Below are positions 24,294 to 36,900 of a DNA stretch of 64,000 nt, piece by piece (position 1 is the first letter of the stretch; every line of letters starts with the position of its first letter). Position numbers and translations under genes: made by a program. The notes below the pieces were generated by a model, which saw only the letters and a program-made list of their open reading frames with translations, did no database searches and was not told where the DNA came from. Origin of the DNA: Baylisascaris procyonis (Eukaryota; Nematoda; Chromadorea; Rhabditida; Ascarididae); contig JAZARR010000193.1 of the NCBI GenBank assembly GCA_037389465.1, positions 496,001 through 560,000 on the forward strand, given 5' to 3'.

Positions 24294-27200
24294 GTAACAT
24301 TTTCATTTTTTTTTTTTGAAGATTTGATGAGCACGACCTGAGGTAAAACTTCTAATTCTATGTCTACTTCTCTTAAATTGATGCACACTCTTAACCACAG
24401 ATAGTTAGAGTGCGTATAAATGTTTATAGATTCGTTAGAGTGATGCGCAGTGCGATACACCAAGGTCAAAAATGACTGTCTTCTCAAGGTTTTTTGGCGT
24501 AGTTGAGGAGGGATTGGGGGTGATATTGTGTGGCTTTAGCTTACCGTAGTCTAATAAAAATATCGCGGAGTTTTCGAAATCATATAGAGAGTTTTTGTTT
24601 ATTCCTAGCAAAACTGAAGATTTGAAACAAATGGAAGTTGTTGTGATGGCAGTAACGCCTAAAAAGTAAACTCTTTGATAACCCCTTCAGTCATTATCGA
24701 CTCTAAATTGGTATTGCTGCTGATCTTGTAACCCCTTTTTAGTGATATCCATGGTTATCGAGAAATTCGGCAGCCTATATCGCTAGAACAATCTTTTATG
24801 ATTATTTATGGCTGTATAGCTATGGCTTCGTTTTCTTTCCTCCTCTGTCCTTGCTTCTACCAAAAGATTTAGTGCCTGTCTCCCTTCCTCTCATCGAAAA
24901 AAATCGGTGCCTAAAAATCATCCAGCTAAATTTATGGAAAGGTCGCTACGAAATTTACGAAAGTTTCGCTCAAAAGTTGCTGTAAAAAGTTGCAAGAATT
25001 CATTAGATTTTTCTGCCACTTCTGATTGATTATAATGCATCAAGTTTTCATCTTTCTCCCCTCTTCCCCCATTAACCTAAAAAGCCTCTGTATGCCTCCC
25101 TTGTCGCGCGTGATTTCATAACGGGTTCCGCCACTTGAATAACATTACTGAAATCATTATTCACTTCACGATCTGTTTTTTTTTCACCGAGAGAATTTTT
25201 TAAAATTCTCTTTGGAAAGTTGTTTGGTTGATTATTAACCCATTGAGTCATATTTGTTTTGAAACGCTCAAAAATATTGCCAGCTGTATTGGTTTTCCTT
25301 AGCTGGACTAAGGCATCCATAGTGGAAGTAGTTGGGCAGGTAACTTTAATTCGCATCACATTCTTTTCCACACATAAGACAGACATTCATGCACACACCC
25401 GAAAAGCAAACGCAGTTCGAGTTTTTTTCGTTATGCCAATTTCGTCTGAAACAATGAATTTTATTTATTTATTTATTTTTTTTTTTTGGTGATGTTTGAC
25501 TATGTTGGAATTGAAATCTGCGTTTGATTGATAAAGAACACCATCCAGAATTCGCCATCCAGGATCCACCTCATCCCGATCCTGCAGATACAATGAATAG
25601 TGATAGAAGCCATTAAAGATAGTATGAAACAATTTTAACCTTTAGTTATTGCAGCGCTTTTTTCGTTAGGGTTGTAATCGTGAACTCATTTGACCTTTCC
25701 TCACGTGTACGTAAACATGATTCCAATCGGAATTCGAATAGGAATTACTCTTAATCCATTCGATTAATTCGTGCCAATCCTGGTCGCTGTATGGATCAGG
25801 ATCAGCTCACATCTTATATTCGAGGCATTTTTTTTTTCACGTTGTTTATTTTAATTCATTTTTATCTGAAAACTTTGTTAAGAAAAGTCAATTTATGGTT
25901 CGGATAATTGCAACTCTTATTGTTACGCAGTAACTTTGTTGTACTTAGGATGTAATATTATATATTGTATTTATTAATTATATAATATAAAATATTTGTA
26001 AATTTAGGCCGCAAACGGTAACAGCAGCACGCTTTCGGTGCTACAACGCGGTCTTGATGCTCTCAATGAAGTGAGTCCAGAATTGGATGATGGTGCTGAA
26101 GGTTAGCTGTTTTATTTCGAAATTACTAGTAACAGCGTTTTAATTTTGAGGTTTTTTCGCTCATCTGAATCTTCACCTGAAACGGAGAAAAAAGGGACCA
26201 CTAACCAAAGAGGAAAATTGAACAACTAATTGAGAAAGCAGAAATAAAATAGAGTGCACAGTTTATTGAAAAAAAAAAAAAGAATCGAAATTCAAACTTG
26301 TCTTCATATATCGAATTTGCATATGCAAATCAAGTGCTGTTAGAAAAGAAACCTGAAATAAGGTATATTTTTCTGAAATAAGGTGCATATTTATTTATTT
26401 TTTCAATAAGTTTTATATTAATTAAATTTCTAATATCTTCGATTGAATTTTTTCAGTTTTTCAACGTCTGTTTACTATATCTTTACTTGGCATTAATTTC
26501 ATAGATCATCATTCCTTAGTTATTTCATTTCTTTGTAAAATAGACTAGATAGATGAATTGTAAAGAAATGTGAGAGAGTTCAATTATTTCTTCACAAATG
26601 ACATTTGATAATTGAAAACTTACTTGTCGAAAAAGTTATAAAGCTGCAAAATTTTTTCAGAAATTCGAAAATTGGACTCTCAACTCGATCATTTGAATAC
26701 GTATATGGGAAAAGTGGAAGAGAGGATAAAAGCGCATAATGAAAAACTAATGGACACATTGAAGCATCAAAGGGAGGAACGTGAAAAAAGAAGACGCTCG
26801 TTCCACGAGGTTTTTTTCATTTTTTCTTTTTTCTAATTATTTCGTTTTTTATTTCATTTTTTCTTAACCTCTTAATATCCATTAAAATTTCGCTGTTATT
26901 TTCATCTCATTTCAAGCATATTTCCTTTGCTTTTTTTGTTATCACTTGATATGTTGTTTTTTTTTTCTTTTGATATTGCATCTTTTTTTCGAAATTCATG
27001 ACTTTTAAGTGGGATTATTAATAAATGAGTGGTAAATAAAAATTTGTTTTAGAAAATTTGGCAACGATCCAGTTTGAAATAGTTTGATAGAGATATGCGA
27101 AAATATGACATTAATTTTTGAATTTTTTTCTTCAGTTTTTCAAAATTGAGTGATCTTCGTATATAAATTAGGTAGCGAAATTTTTATTAAGGCTAATACT

Positions 27201-28231
27201 AATGAACTTGATATCGATTCATGTTCTATTCGAAACATATTTGCGAAACATGGACATTTGAAATATTTGTCCTCGAAAAGTATTATTATTACTAGATGTC
27301 AATTTGGCCAGTTCGACCATATTTGACCATAATTTGTCCGTATTCATGACAGATAACTGTGGAGAAGATTTTTTGAATTCTAAATGCTGTTGCAGCGAAG
27401 TTAATCGTTAAATTTATTGTCATCGTTGAAGCATTTATTAACGTTATTTTAAATTTTGACGAGTTAATCTCCATCTATATAAAAAAACGTTTTTTATTCG
27501 AAAAAATTCTTGGAATTTCTTTCAAAATTTCATTTTTTTACCATTTTTATGTTTAAAAGGTCCAGGACTTCGAGAGTGATATTTTTTTTATATTATTTTT
27601 TTACTTTTTATTGCTATTTTTTGTTTTTGAACAATGGTCGCCATTGATGACGATAGTTTTCTTATCGATAAAAAAGAAGAAAATTAAAGAATACTTCATT
27701 GAATGAAAGAATTAAAATCGAAAATTTCATAGTATATAACGTTTTTATAAAATTTACCATAAAATTTTTATTTATTTTTATAAGTGCATTGATAGAAGTC
27801 TTCCCCTTCTGCCTTTATTTTTTGATTTTTAGCCTCTGTGAAAGAATTTATGCATAAACACCAATATAGATGCTTGAGGTACACATGCTATAGGTCCAGG
27901 ACTATCCACTGAATATTCGGCAGTTACGCACATCTACAATTCATATTTTTTATCATTCTAGGCTAATCAGATGGTGGAGAGGGTTGTATAGTATTGTTTT
28001 TATTAAAAAGGGGTTAAGATTAGATGGCGTAGGATTTTATCAAAGAAAAGAGAGCGGAAGGGAGGGGGGGGGGGGGAGGAGATGGGCGATGAACAAAAGC
28101 ATTTTCCAATTGTATCAGTCTGTTTTTGAGATTAGTGCACTTTTTTACATTACTTAATTTGTATCATGTCTCAGAAAATTATTATTATTCAAGATTTTCT
28201 GGCAAAACACTAACTATTGCCCGAAATCACC

Positions 28232-28311
<80 letters not shown>

Positions 28312-31300
28312 CGTCTCATTTTTGGGAGAAGAATTTATTTACAAATTGCATAAGCGGCAATAGAGGAAATATGTTTTTTTTAAACGATTTTAGTCGTATA
28401 GTGGTTGCGAACTTCGTGAATGACAAATTAATATTAATATCTCTAAGTGGTTTAATGGTATTCCATATTTTTGCTTTTCTTAGAATGTTCTTAGATGCCA
28501 CTTAATGGCAGTCAATGTAAATAGAGCACACTTAATTGTACCATGTTGTATCGGTCTCCATAAATGACTATCAAAAAATGCGATTTCAAAAGATTTTTTG
28601 ATTTTGTTTTTTAAATAGTCTATAATATCGTAGTGATTAAATATTTTTCAAATATAATTGATAGTAAGGGTTGCATTTTAGGATAGGTAGGAGGCGAGGG
28701 AATAAGGGGGGATTGATTTCACGATCTTCTATCAACAGTTCTGTTTAATGCTTGAATTAGTCATTTGCCGCTTTGTGCTTTATTATAACCCATTTGTTTT
28801 GCAATATACTTATAACTAAATTAAATCACTTTATTTAATACAACTTGTGGCTGTTGTTTATTTTCCAGAGTGTCAAGCGTGATTCTATTATATGAAGCGC
28901 AATGCTTCATTTATTATTTAAAGCTGGTAGTATTTTGCTCAGGCGGTGACATCTATACTCCATTACCTCCAGCACTCTTATAGTATTGAATATTTCCTTT
29001 GTGCTGCTTTTTGTTTTTATTTATTCTCCCTAAATTTTATTTCTAATTTTTTATCGGCTATTCATTTCATTTTATGATTACTTGGGAATTATCACTAGAA
29101 TTTATTAGTTGCGGGTACTATTTTTTTACAAGTTCACTTTCAATTTTTGGTTAGAAAAAACACATTTTGCAATTTGTATGGGAAAAAATACTCTATTCGG
29201 CTATATCATTACTCGTTAAGTGATAAAACCGGAAGTGATATTCTTTCGATATCAGCGCATATCACTAAATTGAGTGTGACAGCTCATCGGACTAAGTGTC
29301 GTAATTTTTTGAGGAAAATTACTGAAGCAATAGATCTCTTTTGTTTTTTTTTTTTTTCATTTTTTTCGTTAAATACACAGCATCAAGGACGTCTGACGAA
29401 GAAACCGTTAAGAATTATGGGCTCACCAGCACTCGTTTAGAAAAGAATGTAAAAAAAATTATGACTGAGCAATACCATTTTGAATTTTAAAAAAGAAATT
29501 TTCTTTTTTATCTCAGTTTAAAAGAGTTTTTTGGATGACGATGTGATGCTTATAATAAGGAGATGTTGTAATTGTTTAATTTTAGAGATTGGAAAATTTT
29601 AAAACGGTTTTTAGGCTGTCGATGTTTAATCATATCGTCTACTCCTGTTGATGGTGTTGAGGTGGGAAGATAGTCACAAAAAAAGAAATGTATGCAAATT
29701 AGGTCATGAAAAAATTCCACCCGAATTTTTTTACGTTTCCAGTGAGTACCATTAAAATGTTTTTCATTTTTCATCTTTTTGAAGTTGATTTCCATATATT
29801 CAAGTTAAGATGAGGTGATTTATAGCGTTGGAAAAAAGAACTTATCTTAGGGTGTTTTATTCATTTAACAAATCTATTTTAGAGATCCCTCTATCTTCGA
29901 GTAGGTGCTATAATCGATTGGGCTACTGCGGCAAATAATCGCACATTAAAATGTCAACGAAAGCTTAGTTGATTAGAGCATTTACCCGAATAACTACCAT
30001 ATAGTGGTTAAGGTGGGTTTTCGAAAAGGTGTTTTTTTAAGGATTTAAACGATTTAATAAAGATAATTACCCTTAAAAATTCCCATTTTTCTTGATAAAC
30101 TTATAGTATCTTTACAAAATTCTGGCATATCGACGGGTAAAGTGAAAAGTTGTGGAATTCGATTTTATTATATATAAATTTTCGCATTTCTACTTAAATA
30201 ATTTCGTAACCATTATATTGAAAAATTTAGTGGTCCTTTAATGCATTGTTAGTGAATGTTTGCTCGATTTGTATCCTTTAAATGCAACTCGTAGAGCACA
30301 TTGATTTCATTTCTTATTTAACTAACGCGTTGTGCGGGTGAAATGTTAGGAGTTAAGAAGAAAGTTTGTTCGAATAGAGAGAGAGAGAGAGAAGGAGGGA
30401 GAGAGAGCAATAAGCTTCGGATTAGGCAGTACAAGTTGAGAGAAGTGAGTGTTCGATGATTGGCGATGATGGGTTGGTTTAACAAAACCGGTTCCACTCA
30501 CTCCTCATTCCAATTGCCCACATGTGTACACTCACAACGATAAGCATCCACTTCAAATATAAGTATGGACAATGTGCTGTCTAGACAAATACCGTTGTTA
30601 CATACCACACACGTAATTAGATCAATAGATAGCTGGAGCATTACCTCATACTTAGAACATGAGTAGAATTCTGGAAATTGTAGATATTGAGTTGGAACTA
30701 CAATTTTTTATGAAGTATAAACGGGTATTTAGAAAGGTGTTTGTGGAAGACTTATTAATAAAGATATTCCTCTTGAAAAGTTCACAATTATACCTGATAA
30801 ACTCGTATACTTACCCAAATCGGTGGGTTAATATCGATTCATTTCGCAGATTTCCGAGGTATCCAGTGGCATGAAATAAAATAAATGAGGAAGGATTAGT
30901 TTTTGGTCATTTTTCGTCACATGTAGAAGCGATGATTCATACTGTTGAGAGTATAGGTGAACAGTTGAATCACAGTCTCGGGGCTGTGATGTACTTTAGG
31001 ACGTGTCCAGCTACCTTTCCGTTGGATCGACGATCCCTCTTTGTGCACCATACCTGGTAGATGAGAGGATAGGAAAAATATGTAGGAGGTAGTGAGAGAG
31101 GGAAAAAGAAAATTGTAAAATTTATGCATTAGCAGTTTATGCAAAAAAAAAATCAGTTGCATTCCGATTTTTACAGTGCAGAAATTGCAATGTAGATGAA
31201 AAACAAAAAATTTGCGCCATTTATGTTGTTAACGTATATTTTTATAGTTATCTCAACTATCGCTTTATGTTTTTATCCTTAAGTGCAATTGTTTAATATA

Positions 31301-33354
31301 AATAATAAGTCGTTGAGTACTTATGATCAAAGCACTTTTTAGTTTTATTGCTGCAAAAAATTTTCCAAAATTTTCTTTTTTCTGACACAGTTTGATTTTT
31401 TTATCTGAACAATGTACCGGAAACTTCAATTATTTCTGGATTTTTATACTTCTTCCGGAATTTCTTTCCTGTTCCTCATCCATCTGCTGTTAGTTGATGT
31501 CATAACCGGAAAATGAACAGTTCTTTGATGCTGATAGTGAAAGTAAAATAGTGTTAGTGGGTAATTGCTATGTGAGGTGTGAATTGCAGCGAACGATGTT
31601 TATTGTGCATTCTTTGCAACTGGTTATTTCATTGAAAATAGTGTACATTCTCCGTCATCAAATAATAATATATTTCTTTGAGTGCCATATTATTGATTTT
31701 CTATATGAAAATGTTTGAATGGGAACAATGCATAACAAATAGGCGAATAACTTTTGTGTTGAGATGAGAGATTTCGATCAAAGACTATCGTTTTGGGGCA
31801 ACGAACATTTCTATCTTGAGGAGCATTTCTCATGGGAGGGCTAAAATAATAATAGTAATAGTAAAAATAATAAGAGTAATAATAATAATAGTAATAGTAA
31901 TAATAATATTAATAATAGCAGTAATAATAATAAGAGTATGATAAAAATTGATGGTAATAATAATAGGCTTTGTAGGGTATTTCCGTTCGCCGTCAAAAAA
32001 ATATATCGGTTATTATTAATTAAAACGAATTTCTGATATATCCTTGGATTGACCGCAATCTTTGGATGGTTTTTTTAAGCTGTTGGTCGCTTTCGCTGCC
32101 TATAGATTCACTTCTAGCCAAATGCATAACTTAAAAAAATTCAACAATGATACATGACAATATTATTTTTATTGATTTTTTTCTCTGTATGGAAGTCTGC
32201 ATTCACTTCTGTTTACATTTTTGGCTAAAGTCTGTATAGCCTAGGGAGGTGAGCACTATCTCCCGTCTTGGCTGTGCATGTATTCACCTGTAAAAGCCCA
32301 ATTGTGACTGTGGAGGTGTTTTTTTTTCAGAATTTTTTTTTTAGAACGAAAAAGAGGTATAAAATGAAGTTTAATTGATTAAATATTGGTTTCGTGTGTG
32401 TTTAGAACGAACGTTTGATCATAAATTGAGTGTGGTTTAGTGTTGTAATAGATGAAAATTTTCATATCGATACTGTAAAAAAAGGCGAAAGTACATTTTG
32501 TGCTAATAAATCGTCATTGTGTCAACGTAGTTTTTAGTAATTTTATTTTCATTTATTTAAAACCGAATTTTCGTCACATTTCGCTCTTTTTTTGCAGTGC
32601 AATCCCATAGTTTCGTTTTTTAATGTTTTTTAAAATTTCTTCGTTGAAAAGATTTTGTAGAATAATTTATGAGACCGTTTTTTTTATTTCTGGAGAATTT
32701 TTTCCTTATTATTTATCGGGGTTTTTTTATATTGAAATGAGCAGAAATGGTGCAATAATTCTTTTATCACTCCCAAATTTGGATCATTATCACTAGCGAG
32801 AGTGATAATAAAGACAATGAACAATTAAAAAAGAATAATTTTGTATTAAATTTTATTTTTAGAAAACAATGTTATATTGAACTCCATTCGTCAATATTTA
32901 TATTGTACTATATAACTTTAGTTGTACTGCATGTGAATACAGTATATGCTATACTGTATGTGAATATAAAGCTTCTGAGATTAAAGCTCTTCATCTCCAA
33001 AAAAGGTAGCTTTATTCTATGTATGTATGGTAATCTAGTTTCATACTGTAGGCGTGATCTCTTCGAAAAAAGATGATGTTGCTAATATTGCAATGGATCA
33101 CTTACCTTAATGTAAATATTTCTGCCTTAAGTCCTAAATATTCCTCCTAATTCTTGAAATTTTACTCTAAATTAGACTATTGAAAAGATATTTGATTTCA
33201 GCGTCTAGCACAAAGTCAACAAGAGGACGACGATTTCCAGAAGCAACTTTCATCGATTCTGAATCGTGTTGATATTTCAAAGAATCGTGCATCAGTCTAC
33301 GAAATGATAAGGAATATGGAAGTGCCGAAAGTGCAAGAAGCGAATGGCCATTAG
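24162..33354 (+). CDS. Bublin-like (UPF0184 family candidate) small coiled-coil protein, 4 exons
   Basis: Reconstructed as join(24162-24293, 26008-26101, 26661-26809, 33202-33354): 528 nt, 175 residues plus stop, all introns GT-AG and phase consistent. The N-terminal 75 residues are S/Q/N-rich and probably disordered. Residues about 76-135 form a charged coiled coil containing LDHLNTYMGKVEERI and HNEKL, then QREEREKRRRSF. The pattern and spacing resemble the bublin coiled-coil family (human C9orf16; C. elegans BBLN-1), which has a short LDxxNxxL...NRxxR helix and in C. elegans organises intestinal intermediate filaments. That family assignment rests on remembered similarity, so treat it as likely but unproven; another short coiled-coil protein is possible. 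A second in-frame ATG at 24186 would give 167 residues. The last intron, about 6.4 kb, is very long for a nematode. Confidence 0.8.
26008..26101 (+). CDS. Coiled-coil gene exon 2 (residues 45-76)
   Basis: The acceptor is AAATTTAG and the donor G|GTTAGC, phase 1. It encodes AANGNSSTLSVLQRGLDAL followed by an acidic stretch. Exon 3 completes the split glutamate codon. Confidence 0.8.
26661..26809 (+). CDS. Coiled-coil gene exon 3 (residues 76-125)
   Basis: The acceptor is ATTTTTTCAG and the donor GAG|GTTTTT, phase 0. It carries most of the coiled coil: leucines and other hydrophobics at a/d-like spacing, then a strongly basic EREKRRRSF segment. Confidence 0.85.
28233..28310. repeat. (TA)n microsatellite, about 39 units
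   Basis: Uninterrupted alternating T and A over 78 bp inside the long intron of the coiled-coil gene. Confidence 0.97.
30379..30409. repeat. (GA)n microsatellite, imperfect
   Basis: GAGAGAGAGAGAGAG followed by AAGGAGGGAGAGAGAG on the + strand, inside the long intron. Confidence 0.85.
31845..31968. repeat. Imperfect AAT/AGT trinucleotide tract
   Basis: Irregular AATAATAAT, AGTAAT and AGAGTAATAAT units over about 120 bp inside the long intron. Confidence 0.85.
33202..33354 (+). CDS. Coiled-coil gene exon 4 (residues 126-175, stop)
   Basis: The acceptor is TTTGATTTCAG. The exon starts RLAQSQQEDDDFQKQL, continues the helix and ends in a TAG stop after EANGH. The frame joins exon 3 without a break despite the 6.4 kb intron between them. 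Confidence 0.85.
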   Translation, partial: RLAQSQQEDDDFQKQLSSILNRVDISKNRASVYEMIRNMEVPKVQEANGH

Positions 33355-33915
33355 GCTATTTTCTTTGCATCGATTTTATACCGTCGTTTTAATGCCTTGA
33401 ATTAAATATTTTGGGGGAATTTCCCGAGGAGATTAAAGATTGAGATTGATTATTTCATTGCTATCGCCGCCATACGGTTCGAAGCATTGCTATATATGTG
33501 AAAATTTCCAAAAAAAAATTTTTTTTAAGTTTATAAACAAAATTTTCAATTTCATGAAATAATTTGTCTCTTTTTTCTCTTCATTTTTTAAATATTTACA
33601 CTTTCATAATCAATGAAATTTGATGTTGAAAATTTCTTTTTTCAAAAATTTTTCCTTTGTGAATTTTACAACATCGTTAAGTGTGGGAAATTCAAATGAA
33701 CAACCACACAGAGTGGGAAATACATCGATATATTTGGTCGTATTGTGATCATTATTTAAAATATTCGACGGTTTTTTTAATTTGCTATGGAATGTGATTG
33801 TCAAAAGAGATGTTTGCTTGTGTTATGGTGAGATGAAAACGAATACGAAATATCAATATTACCTTTATTAATGCTGTAAATGTCGTTCGAAATAAATAAA
33901 CAAAAATAATGCACA
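33355..33915 (+). terminator. 3' UTR and poly(A) signal of the coiled-coil gene
   Basis: AT-rich 3' region after the TAG. Overlapping AATAAA hexamers at 33891-33900 are the first strong poly(A) signals in this stretch and predict an end near 33.91 kb. Confidence 0.5.
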
Positions 33916-36900
33916 ATTATATTCTCTAATTATTTCTAATTAGCTCTCATATTATTATTTTCATGCTACTTTCTTTGTCTTTTACATTTCTTTCGATAAA
34001 GAAGGCCTTTGAGAAAATTTTTTTCGATCTTTTTTCATTTTTTTTCGTTTAACGAAAGAAGAGAATAAAAAATTTTTTCTGTGAATTGATTTGTAAACAT
34101 TATATAAAAGAAATTTTGGTTGTAAATACCATAAAAATTTTACTACCTTCAAGAGTGATGACGTTTGGAGTTTACAATGTGGTACTTATCAGGTACTTAT
34201 TCCACGATGTTTTATTTACTGCAATTGTATTTACTCTTGTAGAGAATACTGGAAAAAAACGTTGTTAAGCAATTATAAGTTTGCACTTTACATGAGGGAG
34301 GTAAATGAAGTGTTGATAGAAAAGAAGTCATAGTAAAGAAAGAAAATTTCATAGGGAAAGAGAGATTTTAGAAAGAGATTTTGAGAAGTAAAGAAAATTA
34401 TTGAAGAGTGTTGATGGGGTTGTGCATTTTTCGTATACCATCCTTCTAAATGGGATGAATATTTGCAAGGATTGCGATGAGTGCAAGAGATTCGTAAACT
34501 GGTTTTTTTTGCTGTTGATTTATATAGGTCTTTCCTGTTTTTCATAAATGAGGGTACTATTCGTGGATTAAACAATTCGATTAAGTAATTAAAGTATGTT
34601 GGAATCAGGTTACCTCTCATCTCGGGTATTTCTATCACCTTAAATAATCTACCTCATGAAATAGGTTGCCTTATTACCTGAAATAAGCAACCAGCTCGGA
34701 TAATCGTTTCGTTTTGTCTCGTTTAAAAAACGACTTAAAAGGTGCATATACCAGATATTTTGCTTTAACTCATCTGGTATTTGATTGTATTTTTTATCGG
34801 CAATATTGACGCCTAAATGCACCGATTATGTTTTGTCTGCATCACCGTTCAAAACGTCCGTATGATACGTTGGAAGTGTGCAAGGCGTTTCGAGTGATTC
34901 AATTGCATCGTAGTTACGTCCACATATATTTGTTCAGATTGCTTTGTCTTACTTATATAGAATGCGTGAGAAATAGCCACTTAAATAAACCTTCAAAGAT
35001 GAGTTCTGATAGATTTTTAAGTGAAAATCTGAATATGAAAGGTGTTGAGGGAATTTCATCGATTGTATTTTTTAGACGGTAAAAAGATGGTGAATAGAAC
35101 CCCCCCCTCCATCCCCCTCCCTCTCCTTTCGTCTAAAAAGATGAAAAAACGGTAACGTATTAGGGAGAATGTGCTCATTCATGCACCATTTAGTGTATGT
35201 GTGTCGTGTATTACTTTGAATTGTATCAGTGATCAATTTTTTTTTATATTCCAAGAAAAAATATTGAAATATTAGAATTATTCGTCTTAATATTAGGTTA
35301 TTTATTAATAGTGCGTTTAAAAAAATCTAAGATAGATGCGCGTCTACCGATGTGGAATATTAGTCGATGAGTTGTAACGTGATGGGCTGAAAAAAAACGT
35401 TTCGCCGTTCACCTTATCGATTGCCAATCCGGTTTCGTTGATATATAAGCTAGCCACAATTTTTCCATCACAAAAAAAAAAATAGTTTCAAACTTTCAAT
35501 TGAAATAAATAAATCAATATTTCCATTCATTCATTTAATGGTAGAACAAGTGGGGGAAAAATGCAACAAGAAAAGCACAATACGTGCTTTTTATTATAGA
35601 ATTTACAACACTAACCGGTTGGTTGTTTAAATAAAAGCGAGATAATTCTCACGATCCGGTTAGCTAAAAGTAAGCATTTATATCGATAGTGGAAAATTCT
35701 ACAAGATGTGTAAGCACAATTTGTGCTTTTTATAATTTCGTTCATGAGACCAACCGGTTCTATAAAGTGCAAACAAATAGGAGCTGGATTGACGCTTTAG
35801 TGCAAACTATTAGTGTGAACCAAATTAATATATTTGCTAATATATTTGATATGCGATTCGAATGAAGGTAAATTGTGCACGAAATTGATACTTTTAAGTT
35901 TAGAAGACGGTTGATCCACTTTGAAGTTGGTAGGGAAGTGTTATGCTATAGGTGAATTACAGCTATTTCATTTTTTTAGCTTTCTTTTTATTGCTTACAG
36001 ACATACACAGACATATAAATAGGTGCTTTTTAAATGCAAAAATGTGAAAAGGATCATATGATGATTGCCATCGTCAGTCGGTACTAATTTACCGATAAAG
36101 AAGAGTCACAGACAAATCGACACAGCATTTGCCTGTCATTGATATAGGGTTGCATCAGATGACCAAAGAGCTGTTATGAGTAAAAAATTTATGAGCCTTG
36201 ATCTCGACTGGATTTTGCATTACTGTAAGTTTTTGGCGTCTTCTCGCAGCTATGCCACTAAGAATCAAACCAAAATTCCCGCATTTTTGATGCGGGATTG
36301 ATTTGTTGGCGAGATGGGAAGCTGTATTTTATGGAAATATGTTTATGTAATCACAAGATCTATGAGTGTTCCAACAATAACCACTATTCCTTCAACCAGC
36401 GTTATAAATTTTTTCACCTGCATCGTTTTTTTCAGGTAGCATCCGCCATAGTGATTTGAAAACTCTGGCACAGTTACCCCGCACTGTAATGTTTCGAAGT
36501 CATTCAGCGCGATAGAGAGTCTATTGCAGTTTCGTTGGTGTTTGCGTTTTTCGAAGTGTAAGTGGTGCTTCGTTCTTCATATTTTAAGGAGCTAAAAATG
36601 CCAATTTTTTTTGATTTCAGTCAAGAATTTTTGATTAATAGTAAAAGAAAGCGTTGTTTTATTTCATCAGACATTGTTTTGCAGTTATATGCCTATTGCA
36701 AAGGTTGTACTGGGGCGTACAACTTTTCGCATACGAAAGTGTTTAATATTTATCGATAAAAAAAATGGTACTTCATTATGCAAAAAGTGAGATTATCTAG
36801 CAAGAAAAATATTTCCGGCATATTTGACTCTTTGTGGGAAGTTTTTTGTTTATTAGATTCATGCAGACTGACGTATCCTACCCCTCCCCCCCCCCCAGGT

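Larger units (their letters stand above)
26810..33201 (+). other. Long third intron (about 6.4 kb) of the coiled-coil gene
   Basis: GT-AG intron holding a (TA)n run, a GA microsatellite, an AAT/AGT-rich tract, polypurine patches and a pair of diverged repeat copies (about 30013-30110 and 30719-30830). I see no coding exon in it on either strand, though a nested gene of small exons cannot be excluded. Confidence 0.6.
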
